A DNA stretch of 52,404 bases, taken from BS750m-G62 sp964577175 (lineage in GTDB: Bacteria > Planctomycetota > Phycisphaerae > FEN-1346). Within the stretch, counting starts at the first letter, position 1; each line of letters starts with the position of its first letter. Under the pieces are notes generated by a model. That model saw nothing but the letters and a program-made list of their open reading frames with translations, was not told the DNA's origin and did not search any database. The position numbers and the translations under genes were made by a program. The stretch is from positions 1 through 52,404 of the forward strand of contig CAZNYC010000010.1 of assembly GCA_964577175.1 (NCBI GenBank), given 5' to 3'. Shown one piece after another: positions 34,825-43,254 of this stretch.

Positions 34825-36015
34825 CTACGTCCGCCGCGACTTCGACACGTGCACGAGCGGCGTGCCGCGCTCGCCCGCCCGTCCCACGGAGGCCAGGAGG
34901 CCCGCTGCAAATCCCATCATCGCCAGCCCCGAGCCGCCGTAACTGACGAGCGGCAGGCTGATGCCCTTGGCGGGCAGGGCGCTGGTGACCACGCCGATGT
35001 TCATCATCGCCTGAAGCGCGATGACGAGCAGGATGCCCGAGGCCAGAAGGAACCCGAACCGGTCCGGTGCCCGCCGGACAATCCGCCCGCCCCGCCACAC
35101 GAGCACACCGAACAGGCCGATGACCAGCATGCCGCCCAAAACCCCCATCTCCTCGCAGAGGACGGCGAAGATGAAGTCGGTCGTGCTCTCGGGGATGTAA
35201 TGTTTCTGGATGCCGGCGCCCGGGCCGAGGCCGAGCAGGCCACCGCTGCCGATCGCCATCAGGCTCTGGCAGATGTGCCAGCCGGCGTCGTTGTAATATT
35301 TCCATGGGTCGAGCCAGACGAGAATCCGCTCCCACCGGTACGGCACGCGGACGACGGTGGCGTAGAACGCCGCGGCCGCCGGGCCGGCGAGCAGCGCCGG
35401 GTACCACCACCGCCAGCCGGCGATGAGGCACACGAGGACCGAGACCGTGGCGATGAGCGCGGCCGTGCCGAAGTCCGCCTTGACGATGAGAATGCACACG
35501 CCCGCCAGGACGCCGACGGGCAGGACGAACCCGGCCCAGAACCGCCGGGCCCGCTCCCGGTGGGGCCCGCCCGGCGCGGTCGGCCGGCTGAACCACCACG
35601 CCAGGAAGATGACCATGGCGAACTTCGCGAGTTCCGACGGCTGGAAGTTCAGGCCCCCCGGCAGGGGCAAGAACCGCCGGACGCCGCCCCGCCCAATACC
35701 CACCACCAGCACGAGTCCCAAAAGCGCCACCGACACCCCCAGCACCGCGAGCGCGACGGGGGCGCGGCCGAGCCAGCGGTACGGGAAGAGCGCGCCGACT
35801 ACGAACGCCGCCAGGCCGACCACGGCGAAGCACGCCTGTCGCAGCGCGTGCGGGTTGGCGCCCTCCGGGTCCACGGTCTGGCTCGCGCTGTAGACCATGA
35901 GGACGCCGACGGTCGTCAGGGCCAGCACCACGAGGAACAGGATGTGAGCCTCGCTGAGGGGACGGTCGCGGCGGTCGGCCGCGCCGGCGAATGTCCCGTC
36001 GGCGGTGGTGGTCAT
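34825..36015 (-). CDS. ftsW: Lipid II polymerase FtsW (SEDS family)
   Basis: 396 residues, multi-pass septal peptidoglycan glycosyltransferase that works with FtsI. Typical SEDS blocks: LMVYSASQT, GIGRGGVRRFLPLPGGLNFQ with PSELAKF, KADFGTAALI, QSLMAIGSGGLLGLGPGAGI, ESTTDFIFAVLCEEMG and LPLVSYGGSGLAMMG. The ATG at 36015 has AGGAG nine bases upstream. The gene follows mraY directly; the murD that usually lies between them is missing, and that gap holds repeats. Confidence 0.95.
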   Translation of the reverse strand: MTTTADGTFAGAADRRDRPLSEAHILFLVVLALTTVGVLMVYSASQTVDPEGANPHALRQACFAVVGLAAFVVGALFPYRWLGRAPVALAVLGVSVALLGLVLVVGIGRGGVRRFLPLPGGLNFQPSELAKFAMVIFLAWWFSRPTAPGGPHRERARRFWAGFVLPVGVLAGVCILIVKADFGTAALIATVSVLVCLIAGWRWWYPALLAGPAAAAFYATVVRVPYRWERILVWLDPWKYYNDAGWHICQSLMAIGSGGLLGLGPGAGIQKHYIPESTTDFIFAVLCEEMGVLGGMLVIGLFGVLVWRGGRIVRRAPDRFGFLLASGILLVIALQAMMNIGVVTSALPAKGISLPLVSYGGSGLAMMGFAAGLLASVGRAGERGTPLVHVSKSRRT

Positions 36016-36026
36016 GATGAGGCTCC

Positions 36027-36095
36027 TATGATTGACGCGCCGGGCAAGTTTACCCGCCGTAGCCCAAAGGGCGAAGTCGGGCCCGGCGGCTGAAT
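36027..36095. repeat. Dispersed repeat family E, copy 2
   Basis: GACGCGCCGGGCAAGTTTAC, CCGCCGTAGCCCAAAGGGCG, AAGTCGGGCCCGGCGGCTGA, closely matching copy 1. It lies in the mraY-ftsW junction. Confidence 0.85.
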
Positions 36096-36120
36096 GTGGC
36101 GCGCCTCGCGCCACGGCCTT

Positions 36121-36188
36121 GCGCGGTGGGCAGTCCTGCCCCCCGCGGGTGCGGCCTTTCAGCGCGGTGGGTACGGAGACCCACCGCG
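36121..36188. repeat. Dispersed repeat family B, tandem pair
   Basis: GCGCGGTGGGCAGTCCTGCC unit and GCGCGGTGGGTACGGAGACC unit, just downstream of the mraY stop. Confidence 0.8.
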
Positions 36189-36208
36189 TTTCTCCTGCAA
36201 CCCGTGCG

Positions 36209-37339
36209 CTACCGCAGTTTCAACGACGCCAGGGCCAGGGCGGCGAACATGGCCCCGAGCAGCCAGAACCGGACGACGGTCTGCGTCTCGGTCCATCCCC
36301 CCAGTTGAAAGTGGTAATGGATGGGCGACATGCGGAGCACCCGTTTGCCGCCCGTGATCTTGAAGCACGCCACCTGGAGGATGACGCTGACGGCCTCGAT
36401 GACGAACAGGCCGCCCGCGATGAGCAGCATGACCTCCTGCCGGGTGGCCATCGCCACGTACCCGATCGCCCCGCCCAGGGCCAGGCTGCCCGTATCGCCC
36501 ATGAAGACCTGGGCCGGCGAACAGTTGTACCAGAGGAACCCCAGGCACGCGCCGAGGACGGCGGCGCAGAAGATGGAGAGTTCCCCCACCCCGCGCACGT
36601 ACGGCACGTAGAGATACTGCGACCAGTCCACGCGTCCCGCGATGTAACTGATCGCCAGAAACACCAGCGTGGGCGGCACCATGCTGCCGACGGCCAGGCC
36701 GTCCATCCCGTCGGTCAGGTTCACCGCGTTGCTCGTGCCGGCCACCACCAGGATGCAGACGATGGCGAACCCCCACAGGGGCAGGTGAATCGGGAACTTG
36801 TAGAACGGCAGGTTCAGCGCGATGCCCGTCCCGTTTTCGGGGAGCAGGACCTGGTCCCGCATCTGGTACAGGAACAGGGCGAGCAGGACGGCGAGGCCGA
36901 CCTGGAAGAGGAGTTTCTCCCACATCTTCAGCCCCTGCCGGCTGCGGGCAGACATATTGAGATAATCGTCCACGGCGCCGAGGGCGCCCAGCCACGCCAC
37001 CGTCAAAAGGGCCAGGAACACGTGGAAGTTCAACAGATCCGCCCACAGCACCGTGGACACGAGCACCGCCGGCACGACCAGCACGCCGCCCATCGTGGGC
37101 GTGGAGGCCCGCGAGGCGTAAATCTGGTCGACCGTCTTGTTGCCGAAATCCGTCCCCCCGTGCACCTTCAGGTGCTTCAGCACGCGGATGACCGACGGGG
37201 CGAGCACCATGAGCAGGAAGAAACTCGTGACGACGGCCATCATCATCCGCAGGGTCTGGTACCGCAGCGCATGGGCATACCGCCAGAGACCGGCGTCCTG
37301 GAGCCATTCCTGCATGTAGAATAGAAGACGGTAAACCAT
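36209..37339 (-). CDS. mraY: Phospho-MurNAc-pentapeptide translocase
   Basis: 376 residues, polytopic enzyme transferring phospho-MurNAc-pentapeptide to undecaprenyl phosphate (lipid I). Blocks: STPTMGGVLVV, GAVDDYLN, SNAVNLTDGMDGLAVGS (catalytic Asp), VFMGDTGSLALGGAIGYVA, and near the C-terminus SPIHYHFQLGGWTE. The last motif is normally PIHHHFE; here the middle His is Tyr and Glu is Gln. The ATG at 37339 has GGAG nine bases upstream. murF lies upstream, separated by repeat A copy 6 and a stretch of about 180 bases (37340-37522) that shows no gene. Confidence 0.95.
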   Translation of the reverse strand: MVYRLLFYMQEWLQDAGLWRYAHALRYQTLRMMMAVVTSFFLLMVLAPSVIRVLKHLKVHGGTDFGNKTVDQIYASRASTPTMGGVLVVPAVLVSTVLWADLLNFHVFLALLTVAWLGALGAVDDYLNMSARSRQGLKMWEKLLFQVGLAVLLALFLYQMRDQVLLPENGTGIALNLPFYKFPIHLPLWGFAIVCILVVAGTSNAVNLTDGMDGLAVGSMVPPTLVFLAISYIAGRVDWSQYLYVPYVRGVGELSIFCAAVLGACLGFLWYNCSPAQVFMGDTGSLALGGAIGYVAMATRQEVMLLIAGGLFVIEAVSVILQVACFKITGGKRVLRMSPIHYHFQLGGWTETQTVVRFWLLGAMFAALALASLKLR

Positions 37340-37522
37340 GCGGCTGCTCCCGTCGATCCCACCGGGCCCCCGGCGCTGCGGGCGAGCGTGACCCAGGATG
37401 CCGCCCGGACCAAGGGCCCCCGGCGTCCCGCCCGCGCCCCGGGCGGGCCCGGAGGACCACCCTCCGGTCGTGGGATGCTGTCCCGTCGGGCGTTTGCACC
37501 TGTGTCATACCACAGCCAGGGT

Positions 37523-37623
37523 TGTCATTCTGAGGAGCGGCGAAGCCGCGACGAAACATCTCGCCTTGATGCCGCTCCCACGGCGAGATTCTTCGGCCCC
37601 GCAAGCAGGGCCTCAGAATGACA
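37523..37623. repeat. Dispersed repeat family A, copy 6, supplying the murF stop
   Basis: TGTCATTCTGAGGAGCGGCG to CAGGGCCTCAGAATGACA. The inverted end read on the minus strand gives ATG TCA TTC TGA, which forms the last codons and stop of murF (37613-37615). Confidence 0.9.
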
Positions 37624-39025
37624 TCTTCTCACGCCCCCCCGGTTGCCCGCCGAAGGCGCCGAGGACGGCCGTCACCACCCGTTCCATGCCAACGGCCCGG
37701 GACCCCTTGACGAGCACGACGTCGCCCGCCTCCACAACGTGCAGGGCACCGTCGGCGGCGGCCTGGGCGCCCTCGGCAGCCGAAACGTGCTGGGCCGGCA
37801 GGCCCGCCTCGACCGCGGCGTCGGCGGTCGCCTTGGCATATCGGCCCACGCAGACGAGGCGGTCGACCCCGGCGTCGGCGGCGTGGCGGCCGAGGTCGGC
37901 GTGGGCCGTCCGCGCCTCGTCGCCGAGGTCCCGCATCTCGCCGCAGAAGAACACCTTCCGCCGGTCGGGCCAGAGGGCGAGCACGTCCAGGGCGATCTGC
38001 ATGCTGGCCGGGTTCGCATTGTACGCGTCGTTCAGGACGATCACGCCGCCCGCCTCCTGCAGCGCGAGCCGCATGGGCGGCGGCGTGAAATCGCGGAGCG
38101 CCTCGGCGGAGGCCTCCAGCGGGATACCGACCTCCCGCGCCGCCGCCGCCGCCGCCAACGCCAGCGACGCCTGGTGCTTGCCGAGGACCGGCACCTCGAA
38201 CCCGGCCGACCCCGTCGTCGTGAAGTACAGGCCGCGGTCCGTCTGGATGAGGTGCCCCGCCTGGAGGTCCGCCTCCCAGGTCGTGCCGACCGTGACGACG
38301 CGTCCGCGGCATCGGTCGGCCATGGCGGCGACGCGCGGGTCGTCGGCGCTGAGGATCGCCAGGCCGTCCGGCGGCAGGGCGTCGACGAGGGCGGCCTTCT
38401 CCTCGGCCACGCCGTCGACGGACCCGAGCCCCTCCAGGTGCGTCGGCGCGACGACCGTCACGATGCCGATCGTCGGCCGCGCGATCGCCACCAGGTGCGC
38501 GATCTCCCCCGGGGCGCTGGTGCCGATCTCGCACACGACGAATTCGTCGTCCGGCTCGGCCGACAGGAGCGTCAGCGGCACGCCGACGGCGTTGTTGTAA
38601 CTGGCGGGCGGCACCCGTCCGCGAAGCCGGCGCGACAGGATGTGCCCGAGCATCTCCTTCACCGTCGTCTTGCCGCAGGAGCCCGTCACGCCGATGACCG
38701 GGCACGCCAGGCGGTCGCGGGCGGCGCGGCCGAGGTCCGCCAGCGCCCGCATCGTGTCCTCGACCACGACGACCGCGGGGCCGCATTTACCGGCGGCCTT
38801 GGCAGCCGCGCCCCCATCCTGGACCACAAGGCAGGCGGCGCCGGCGTCGACGGCGTCGGCGAGGAAGTCGTGGCCGTCGAACATCTCGCCGGCCAGCGCG
38901 AGGAACGTCTGGCCCCGGGCGAGGCGGCGCGTGTCGGTCGAGACGGCGCCGGCGGGGGCGTCGGCCTCGCCCGCGTCGAGGCGGCCGCCGGTGGCGTTCA
39001 GGATGTCCGTGACGGTGAAGTTCAT
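37613..39025 (-). CDS. murF: UDP-MurNAc-tripeptide--D-Ala-D-Ala ligase
   Basis: 470 residues. Last cytoplasmic Mur ligase, adding D-Ala-D-Ala. Blocks: DTRRLARGQTFLALAGEMFD, P-loop VIGVTGSCGKTTVKEMLGHI, SYNNAVGVPLTLL, VVAPTHLEGLGSVDGVAEEK, LNDAYNANPASMQIAL and FFCGEMRDLGDEA. The ATG at 39025 (MNFTVTDIL) has GAAGG five bases upstream; a start at 39052 would lie in repeat A copy 7. The final residues MSF and the stop come from repeat A copy 6, so the native C-terminus may have been replaced. The gene is bracketed by two copies of the same repeat. Confidence 0.95.
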   Translation of the reverse strand: MNFTVTDILNATGGRLDAGEADAPAGAVSTDTRRLARGQTFLALAGEMFDGHDFLADAVDAGAACLVVQDGGAAAKAAGKCGPAVVVVEDTMRALADLGRAARDRLACPVIGVTGSCGKTTVKEMLGHILSRRLRGRVPPASYNNAVGVPLTLLSAEPDDEFVVCEIGTSAPGEIAHLVAIARPTIGIVTVVAPTHLEGLGSVDGVAEEKAALVDALPPDGLAILSADDPRVAAMADRCRGRVVTVGTTWEADLQAGHLIQTDRGLYFTTTGSAGFEVPVLGKHQASLALAAAAAAREVGIPLEASAEALRDFTPPPMRLALQEAGGVIVLNDAYNANPASMQIALDVLALWPDRRKVFFCGEMRDLGDEARTAHADLGRHAADAGVDRLVCVGRYAKATADAAVEAGLPAQHVSAAEGAQAAADGALHVVEAGDVVLVKGSRAVGMERVVTAVLGAFGGQPGGREKMSF

Positions 39026-39046
39026 GGCGCCTTCGTTGTCGCTTCT

Positions 39047-39146
39047 TGTCATTCCGAGGCCTCGCTTGCGAGGCCGAAGAATCTCGCCGTGCCAGCGGCG
39101 TCAAGGCGAAATCCTTCGTCGGCCTTGCGGCCTCCTCAGAATGACA
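39047..39146. repeat. Dispersed repeat family A, copy 7
   Basis: TGTCATTCCGAGGCCTCGCT to GCCTCCTCAGAATGACA. It lies between murE and murF, 22 bases upstream of the murF start. Confidence 0.9.
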
Positions 39147-39223
39147 AACGAGGACGTTGTCTTTGCCTGGCTCGATGAATGCCTCGCGCGGCGTTCGATC
39201 TCCCGCTCCCGGCTCGAACGTCG

Positions 39224-40699
39224 CTATGTCGCCCCCCGCCCTTCCAGGCGGCGGAGAATCTCGCCCGCCACCTCCCGGTCGTCAAACGGCCGGGTCACGT
39301 CGCCGATGATCTGGTACGTCTCGTGTCCCTTGCCGGCGATGATGACCACGTCGCCGGCCCGGGCCTCCTCCAGGGCATCGGCGATGGCCTCGCGGCGATC
39401 GAGTTCGAGGGTGACGGCCTCCGGGGCGTCGAAGCCGGCGAGGATCTCCTCCGCGATCGCCTCCGGCACCTCGCTGCGGGGATTGTCGTTCGTGACGATG
39501 ACGCGGTCCGCCAGTCCCTCCGCGACCTTCGCCATCGCCGGCCGCTTCTGCCGGTCCCGGTCGCCACCGCAGCCGAACACGACGATGAGCCGCCCCTGGC
39601 CGTGGACCAGGTCGCGCACCGTGGTCAGGGCATGCTGCAGCGCGTCGGTCTTGTGCGCGTAATCGACGAGCACACTGAAGGGCAAGGTCGTCGGGACGGG
39701 TTCCAACCGGCCGCGCACCGTCCGGACCGCTTCCAGGCCGGCGGCGACCGCATCGGGCGAGAGGCCGAGCGCGTCGGCGACCGCGGCGGCCGTCAGACAG
39801 TTCAATACGTTGTGGGTTCCCAGCAGGGAGGTGCGGACCTCGGTCCGCCCCCGGGGCGTCACGAGCGTAAACCGGCTGCCGGCCGTGTCGGACCGCACGT
39901 TTTCCGCCGTCACGTCCGCCGGCGACTCCAGGCCGTACCACAAGATCGGCGCACGGGTGACGTCGGCGAACGCGCGGCTGGCGTCCTCGTCGGCATTAAG
40001 GACGGCGCGGGCGTCCTCGGCGAGGCCCGCGAACAACATCCCCTTGGCCTCGCGGTAGGAGACCATGTCCTCGTGGTAATCGAGGTGCTCCGGCGAGAGG
40101 TTCGTGAACGCGCCGACGTCGAAGTCGATGCCGGCCGTCCGACGCTGGTGCAGGGCATGGCTGGAGACCTCCATGACGGCGGCCTCGAGGCCGGCCTCGC
40201 GCATCTCGGCGAAGTAGCCGGCCAGGTCGTCGGCGTCGGGCGTGGTCAGGCTGCTCGGAATCTCGCGGCGGCCGATGACGTACCCGATGGTGCCGATGAT
40301 GCCCGCCGGTCGGCCGCCCTGCTCGAAAATGCTCCGCATGAGATACGTGGTGGTCGTCTTGCCGGTGGTGCCCGTGATGCCGCAGACCGTCATGTGCCGG
40401 GTGGGATCGCCGGCGAGGGCGTGGGCGGCGATGCCGAGCGCCTCCCGCGGGTCGGGCGCCACGACCAGGGGCGGATCGCCGGGCAGGTCCACCTCGCGCT
40501 GGACGACCGCCGCCGCCGCCCCCGCCTCCAGCGCCGCCTGGACGAACTGGTGGCCGTCCATCTGCGTGCCCGGCAGGGCGACGAAGAGGTCGCCCTCGCG
40601 GACGCGCCGGGAATCGTGGACCGCCCGCGTGACCGTCACGTCACCCGGCCCGCGAAGGCGGGCGCCGGGAATTCGCTGGACCAGGTCCCACAGGTTCAT
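39224..40699 (-). CDS. murE: UDP-MurNAc-L-Ala-D-Glu--meso-diaminopimelate ligase
   Basis: 491 residues. Adds the third stem-peptide residue. N-terminal VHDSRRVREGDLFVALPG; P-loop TVCGITGTTGKTTTTYLM; MEVSSHALHQRRTAGIDFDV; NLSPEHLDYHEDMVSY; LVDYAHKTDALQHALTTVRD; VFGCGGDRDRQKRPAM; and TNDNPRSEVP. The DNPR signature selects meso-diaminopimelate over lysine, so a DAP-type (Gram-negative-like) peptidoglycan is predicted. The start ATG 40699 (MNLWDLVQRIPG) fits the family; an 18-codon upstream extension (40753) is not conserved. The 194-base junction to ftsI (40700-40893) has an AT-rich patch near 40848-40880 and no gene. Confidence 0.96.
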   Translation of the reverse strand: MNLWDLVQRIPGARLRGPGDVTVTRAVHDSRRVREGDLFVALPGTQMDGHQFVQAALEAGAAAAVVQREVDLPGDPPLVVAPDPREALGIAAHALAGDPTRHMTVCGITGTTGKTTTTYLMRSIFEQGGRPAGIIGTIGYVIGRREIPSSLTTPDADDLAGYFAEMREAGLEAAVMEVSSHALHQRRTAGIDFDVGAFTNLSPEHLDYHEDMVSYREAKGMLFAGLAEDARAVLNADEDASRAFADVTRAPILWYGLESPADVTAENVRSDTAGSRFTLVTPRGRTEVRTSLLGTHNVLNCLTAAAVADALGLSPDAVAAGLEAVRTVRGRLEPVPTTLPFSVLVDYAHKTDALQHALTTVRDLVHGQGRLIVVFGCGGDRDRQKRPAMAKVAEGLADRVIVTNDNPRSEVPEAIAEEILAGFDAPEAVTLELDRREAIADALEEARAGDVVIIAGKGHETYQIIGDVTRPFDDREVAGEILRRLEGRGAT

Positions 40700-40893
40700 G
40701 GCGTTCCGTTCCGCTGTATCGCGCGCCAAATGACGGCCAACAATCGTCGACAAGGAACACTCAATATCCGATCATCAAGGGCCGGGCCTCACCGCCCGAA
40801 AAGGGCCACGGCCCGCCCACCGGGCCGAAGGCCCGCCCTCGAGCGTTGATTATTGGTTGTCGGTTATTGATGATTGCTTTCTTCCAGCGGGCG

Positions 40894-42657
40894 TCAGGGC
40901 GTCAAGGGCTGATCAACCAGCAGCGTCCGTCCGAGCGCCGCCTCGGCCGGCACCTCCCCCGTCGGTTCCACGCCGAGGTAGGGCAGCGTACGGGTCAGAA
41001 TCTTCCGGGCGACCGGCGCGGCCACTGTGCCCCCGTAATAGCCGATCGAACGGTCGGGTTCGTTGACGGCGACGGCAACGACCAGCCGCGGGGCCTCGGC
41101 CGGCGCCCCCGCCAGGAACCATGCCACGTACCGCGAATGGCTGATGGCGTTCGTCTCCGGGTCCACCTTCTGGGCCGTCCCCGTCTTGCCGAAGACGCGG
41201 TATCCGGGCACCTGGGCCCGCCGGCCGGTGCCCTCCTCCACGACGCCGACGAGGGCCCGGTCGATCATCTGCCGGGCCGTGGCCGGCCGCAGCGGCCGCT
41301 CGACGGGCTGCGGGTCCGTCAGGCGAACGACGACGCGTCCGCGGCCGTCGAGCACGCCGCGCAGTATCCGCGGCCGCAGAACCCGCCCCCCGTTGGCGAA
41401 CGCCGAAAACGCCACCGCCATCTGGAGCGGCGTGACGGCGTATTCCTGGCCGAACGGCACCCGCGTCGTGCTCAGCCGCGTCCACCGCTCCAGGGGAAAC
41501 ACCAGGCCCGGCGCCTCGCCGGGCAGCCAGATGCCCGTCCGCGAGCCGAACCCGAACGCCAGGAGCGTCTCGCGCAGCCGCTTGTCCCCCATCCGCAGGC
41601 CGATCTTACCCAGCAGGATGTTGCTCGACTTGATGATGCCCTGCTCGAACGTCAGGTTCCTGTACGCGTGGCCGGCGTCGCGCAGGCGGGCCTCCGGCCA
41701 GTACCCGTCCTCGCAGTAGAAGACTTCGCCGAAACGGACGACCCCGGCCTCCAGGGCGCGGGCGGCGACGAACGGCTTGGCGCTCGACCCCGGCGGGAAC
41801 GTGTCGGTCACGGCCCGGTTGCGGCGGGCGTCGATGGGCACCTCGTCGTACCGGGCGGGACGGAACGTGGGCACGTTCGCCATCGCCAGCACACCGCCCG
41901 TTTCGGGGTCCATCACGACGACGGAGCCGCTGGTGGCCTTGAACTCCTCGCAGGCCTGGGCGAGGGCCTCCTCGGCCGCCGCCTGGATAACCGCGTCGAT
42001 GGTGAGCACGAGCGACTGGCCGTCCTCGGCGAGGGTGAAATCGTCCGGCCGCATCCAGATCGGCCGCCGCCTCAGGTCCGCCAGGACGTACGCCTCGCCG
42101 GGCACACCGGAAAGGCGCTCGTCGAACACGCGCTCCAACCCCTCCAAGCCCTGCTCGTCGACACCGACGAAGCCGAGGACGTGGGCCGCCAGCGATCCGT
42201 TCGGGTAGTGCCGCTTGCCCTCGGTCACCAGGGCGATGCCGCGCAGGTCGAGTTCGCGGACGGCCTCGGCGGTGGCGGCGGGGACGCGACGCCGGATCCA
42301 CACGAACCGGCGGTCGGGGTCCTCGGCCAGCAGGCGATAGACGTGGTCGCGGTCGAGACCGAGGACCTCGGCGACCTGGCGGGCGGCGGCGGCCGGGTCC
42401 TCCACGATGGCCGGATCCGCAAAGACGCTCTCCCGCGCCTGGCTCCCCGCCAGCACGCGGAGCCGGGCGTCGAGGATGCGCCCGCGCGTCGCCGGCACCG
42501 GGTACCGCACGTGATGCATCCGCGTGGCGCGGGACGACAGCGCCTCGGCCGACCGCACGTGAATGGCAACGAGGTATCCGGCCAGGGCCAGCAGCAGCGC
42601 CCCCAACCCGACGGTCAGGAAGAGCCCGACGCGGCGCTGTCGAATCGGGTCGGGCAT
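40894..42657 (-). CDS. ftsI: Septal transpeptidase FtsI/PBP2-type penicillin-binding protein
   Basis: 587 residues, class B penicillin-binding protein cross-linking septal peptidoglycan. Membrane helix at about 11-32 (GLFLTVGLGALLLALAGYLV), then the pedestal with RGRILDARLRVLA. Transpeptidase motifs: SxxK as SSAK (Ser291, Lys294), SxN as SSN (344-346) and KTG at 491-493 (FGKTGTAQKVDP). No PASTA domains follow. The ATG at 42657 has AAAGG eight bases upstream. Repeats B, C and D occupy the whole upstream junction with ftsL, so any coupling to ftsL is lost. Confidence 0.94.
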   Translation of the reverse strand: MPDPIRQRRVGLFLTVGLGALLLALAGYLVAIHVRSAEALSSRATRMHHVRYPVPATRGRILDARLRVLAGSQARESVFADPAIVEDPAAAARQVAEVLGLDRDHVYRLLAEDPDRRFVWIRRRVPAATAEAVRELDLRGIALVTEGKRHYPNGSLAAHVLGFVGVDEQGLEGLERVFDERLSGVPGEAYVLADLRRRPIWMRPDDFTLAEDGQSLVLTIDAVIQAAAEEALAQACEEFKATSGSVVVMDPETGGVLAMANVPTFRPARYDEVPIDARRNRAVTDTFPPGSSAKPFVAARALEAGVVRFGEVFYCEDGYWPEARLRDAGHAYRNLTFEQGIIKSSNILLGKIGLRMGDKRLRETLLAFGFGSRTGIWLPGEAPGLVFPLERWTRLSTTRVPFGQEYAVTPLQMAVAFSAFANGGRVLRPRILRGVLDGRGRVVVRLTDPQPVERPLRPATARQMIDRALVGVVEEGTGRRAQVPGYRVFGKTGTAQKVDPETNAISHSRYVAWFLAGAPAEAPRLVVAVAVNEPDRSIGYYGGTVAAPVARKILTRTLPYLGVEPTGEVPAEAALGRTLLVDQPLTP

Positions 42658-42687
42658 GGGCGTGCCTTTCGTGACATCGTATGGGTG

Positions 42688-42799
42688 GCGCGGTGGGTCT
42701 GGCGACCTACCGGGCTCAAGCCGCAGGGGCCACGCGTTGCTTGTCGAGCCGTGCTTCGCGCTTCGGCAGCACCGATTGACAAGCAATCGGTGGCACCCG
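42688..42799. repeat. Family B fragment and family C copy 3
   Basis: 42688-42711 is a decayed B unit (GCGCGGTGGGTCTGGCGACC). 42728-42799 is family C: GCCACGCGTTGCTTGTCGAG, GCTTCGGCAGCACCGATTGA, CAAGCAATCGGTGGCACCCG. It nearly repeats the copy inside the lyase gene. Confidence 0.85.
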
Positions 42800-42838
42800 C
42801 TGTCGTCCTGAACGGCCGCGAGGCATCCGTCCGGGGCC

Positions 42839-42952
42839 TTAGACGGGCTGCCTCGCCAACCCGGAGACGGGTTGCCTGCTTCGCCCTCCTTGCCTGCGGC
42901 CGCCTCGCTCGGCCTCGAGCCGACGAGGGGTGATTCGGATAGGCTCTAAGGC
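42839..42952. mobile_element. MITE-like element family D, copy 2 (left end lost), supplying the ftsL stop
   Basis: It shares TCGCCAACCCGGAGACGGGT, TTGCCTGCGGCCGCCTCGCT and the right terminus GATTCGGATAGGCTCTAAG with copy 1 (6329-6496). The ftsL-like gene ends at the TAG in this terminus (complement of 42946-42948). Confidence 0.8.
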
Positions 42953-43254
42953 GGCGAGCGGTCGTCGACGGTGCGGCCGGGAGCGGCGTCGGCCGGCCGG
43001 TCGGCATCGGACTCCGCCAGAACCTCCGCGCGCCGGCGCAGGCCGTCGGCCTGGTCCCGCAGCCGCTGCTGGCTCCGCAGGCGGGCGATGCGCAGTTCCA
43101 GCGCGCTGCACTGCCGCTCCAGCGACCGTTTCTCACGGAACAGCGCGTGCAGCCGGTGCCCGGCCTGCTGGACGTCGGTGCGCAAGGCGATCAGGCCCAT
43201 GGCCACCGCCACGAGCAGGCCGGCCAACACCGCCAGCCGCACGCACATCCTCAT
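42946..43254 (-). CDS. ftsL: FtsL-like short membrane/coiled-coil protein
   Basis: 102 residues. N-terminal membrane helix (VRLAVLAGLLVAVAMGLIAL, about 5-24), then a heptad-like coiled coil (GHRLHALFREKRSLERQCSA, LELRIARLRSQQRLRDQADG) and a short polar tail. FtsL is named from topology and its place just before ftsI, since FtsL sequences are poorly conserved. The ATG at 43254 overlaps the stop of the LysM gene. The stop TAG lies in the terminal repeat of element D2, so the tail may be truncated or altered. In the cell it should bridge FtsQ/FtsB-type partners and FtsI/FtsW. Confidence 0.75.
   Translation of the reverse strand: MRMCVRLAVLAGLLVAVAMGLIALRTDVQQAGHRLHALFREKRSLERQCSALELRIARLRSQQRLRDQADGLRRRAEVLAESDADRPADAAPGRTVDDRSPP

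Noticed and set aside
34707..39146. Possible CRISPR array from the regularly recurring CATTCTGAGG motifs
   Set aside because: Copies are kilobases apart, inverted-symmetric and lie at gene junctions; there are no spacers and no cas genes.
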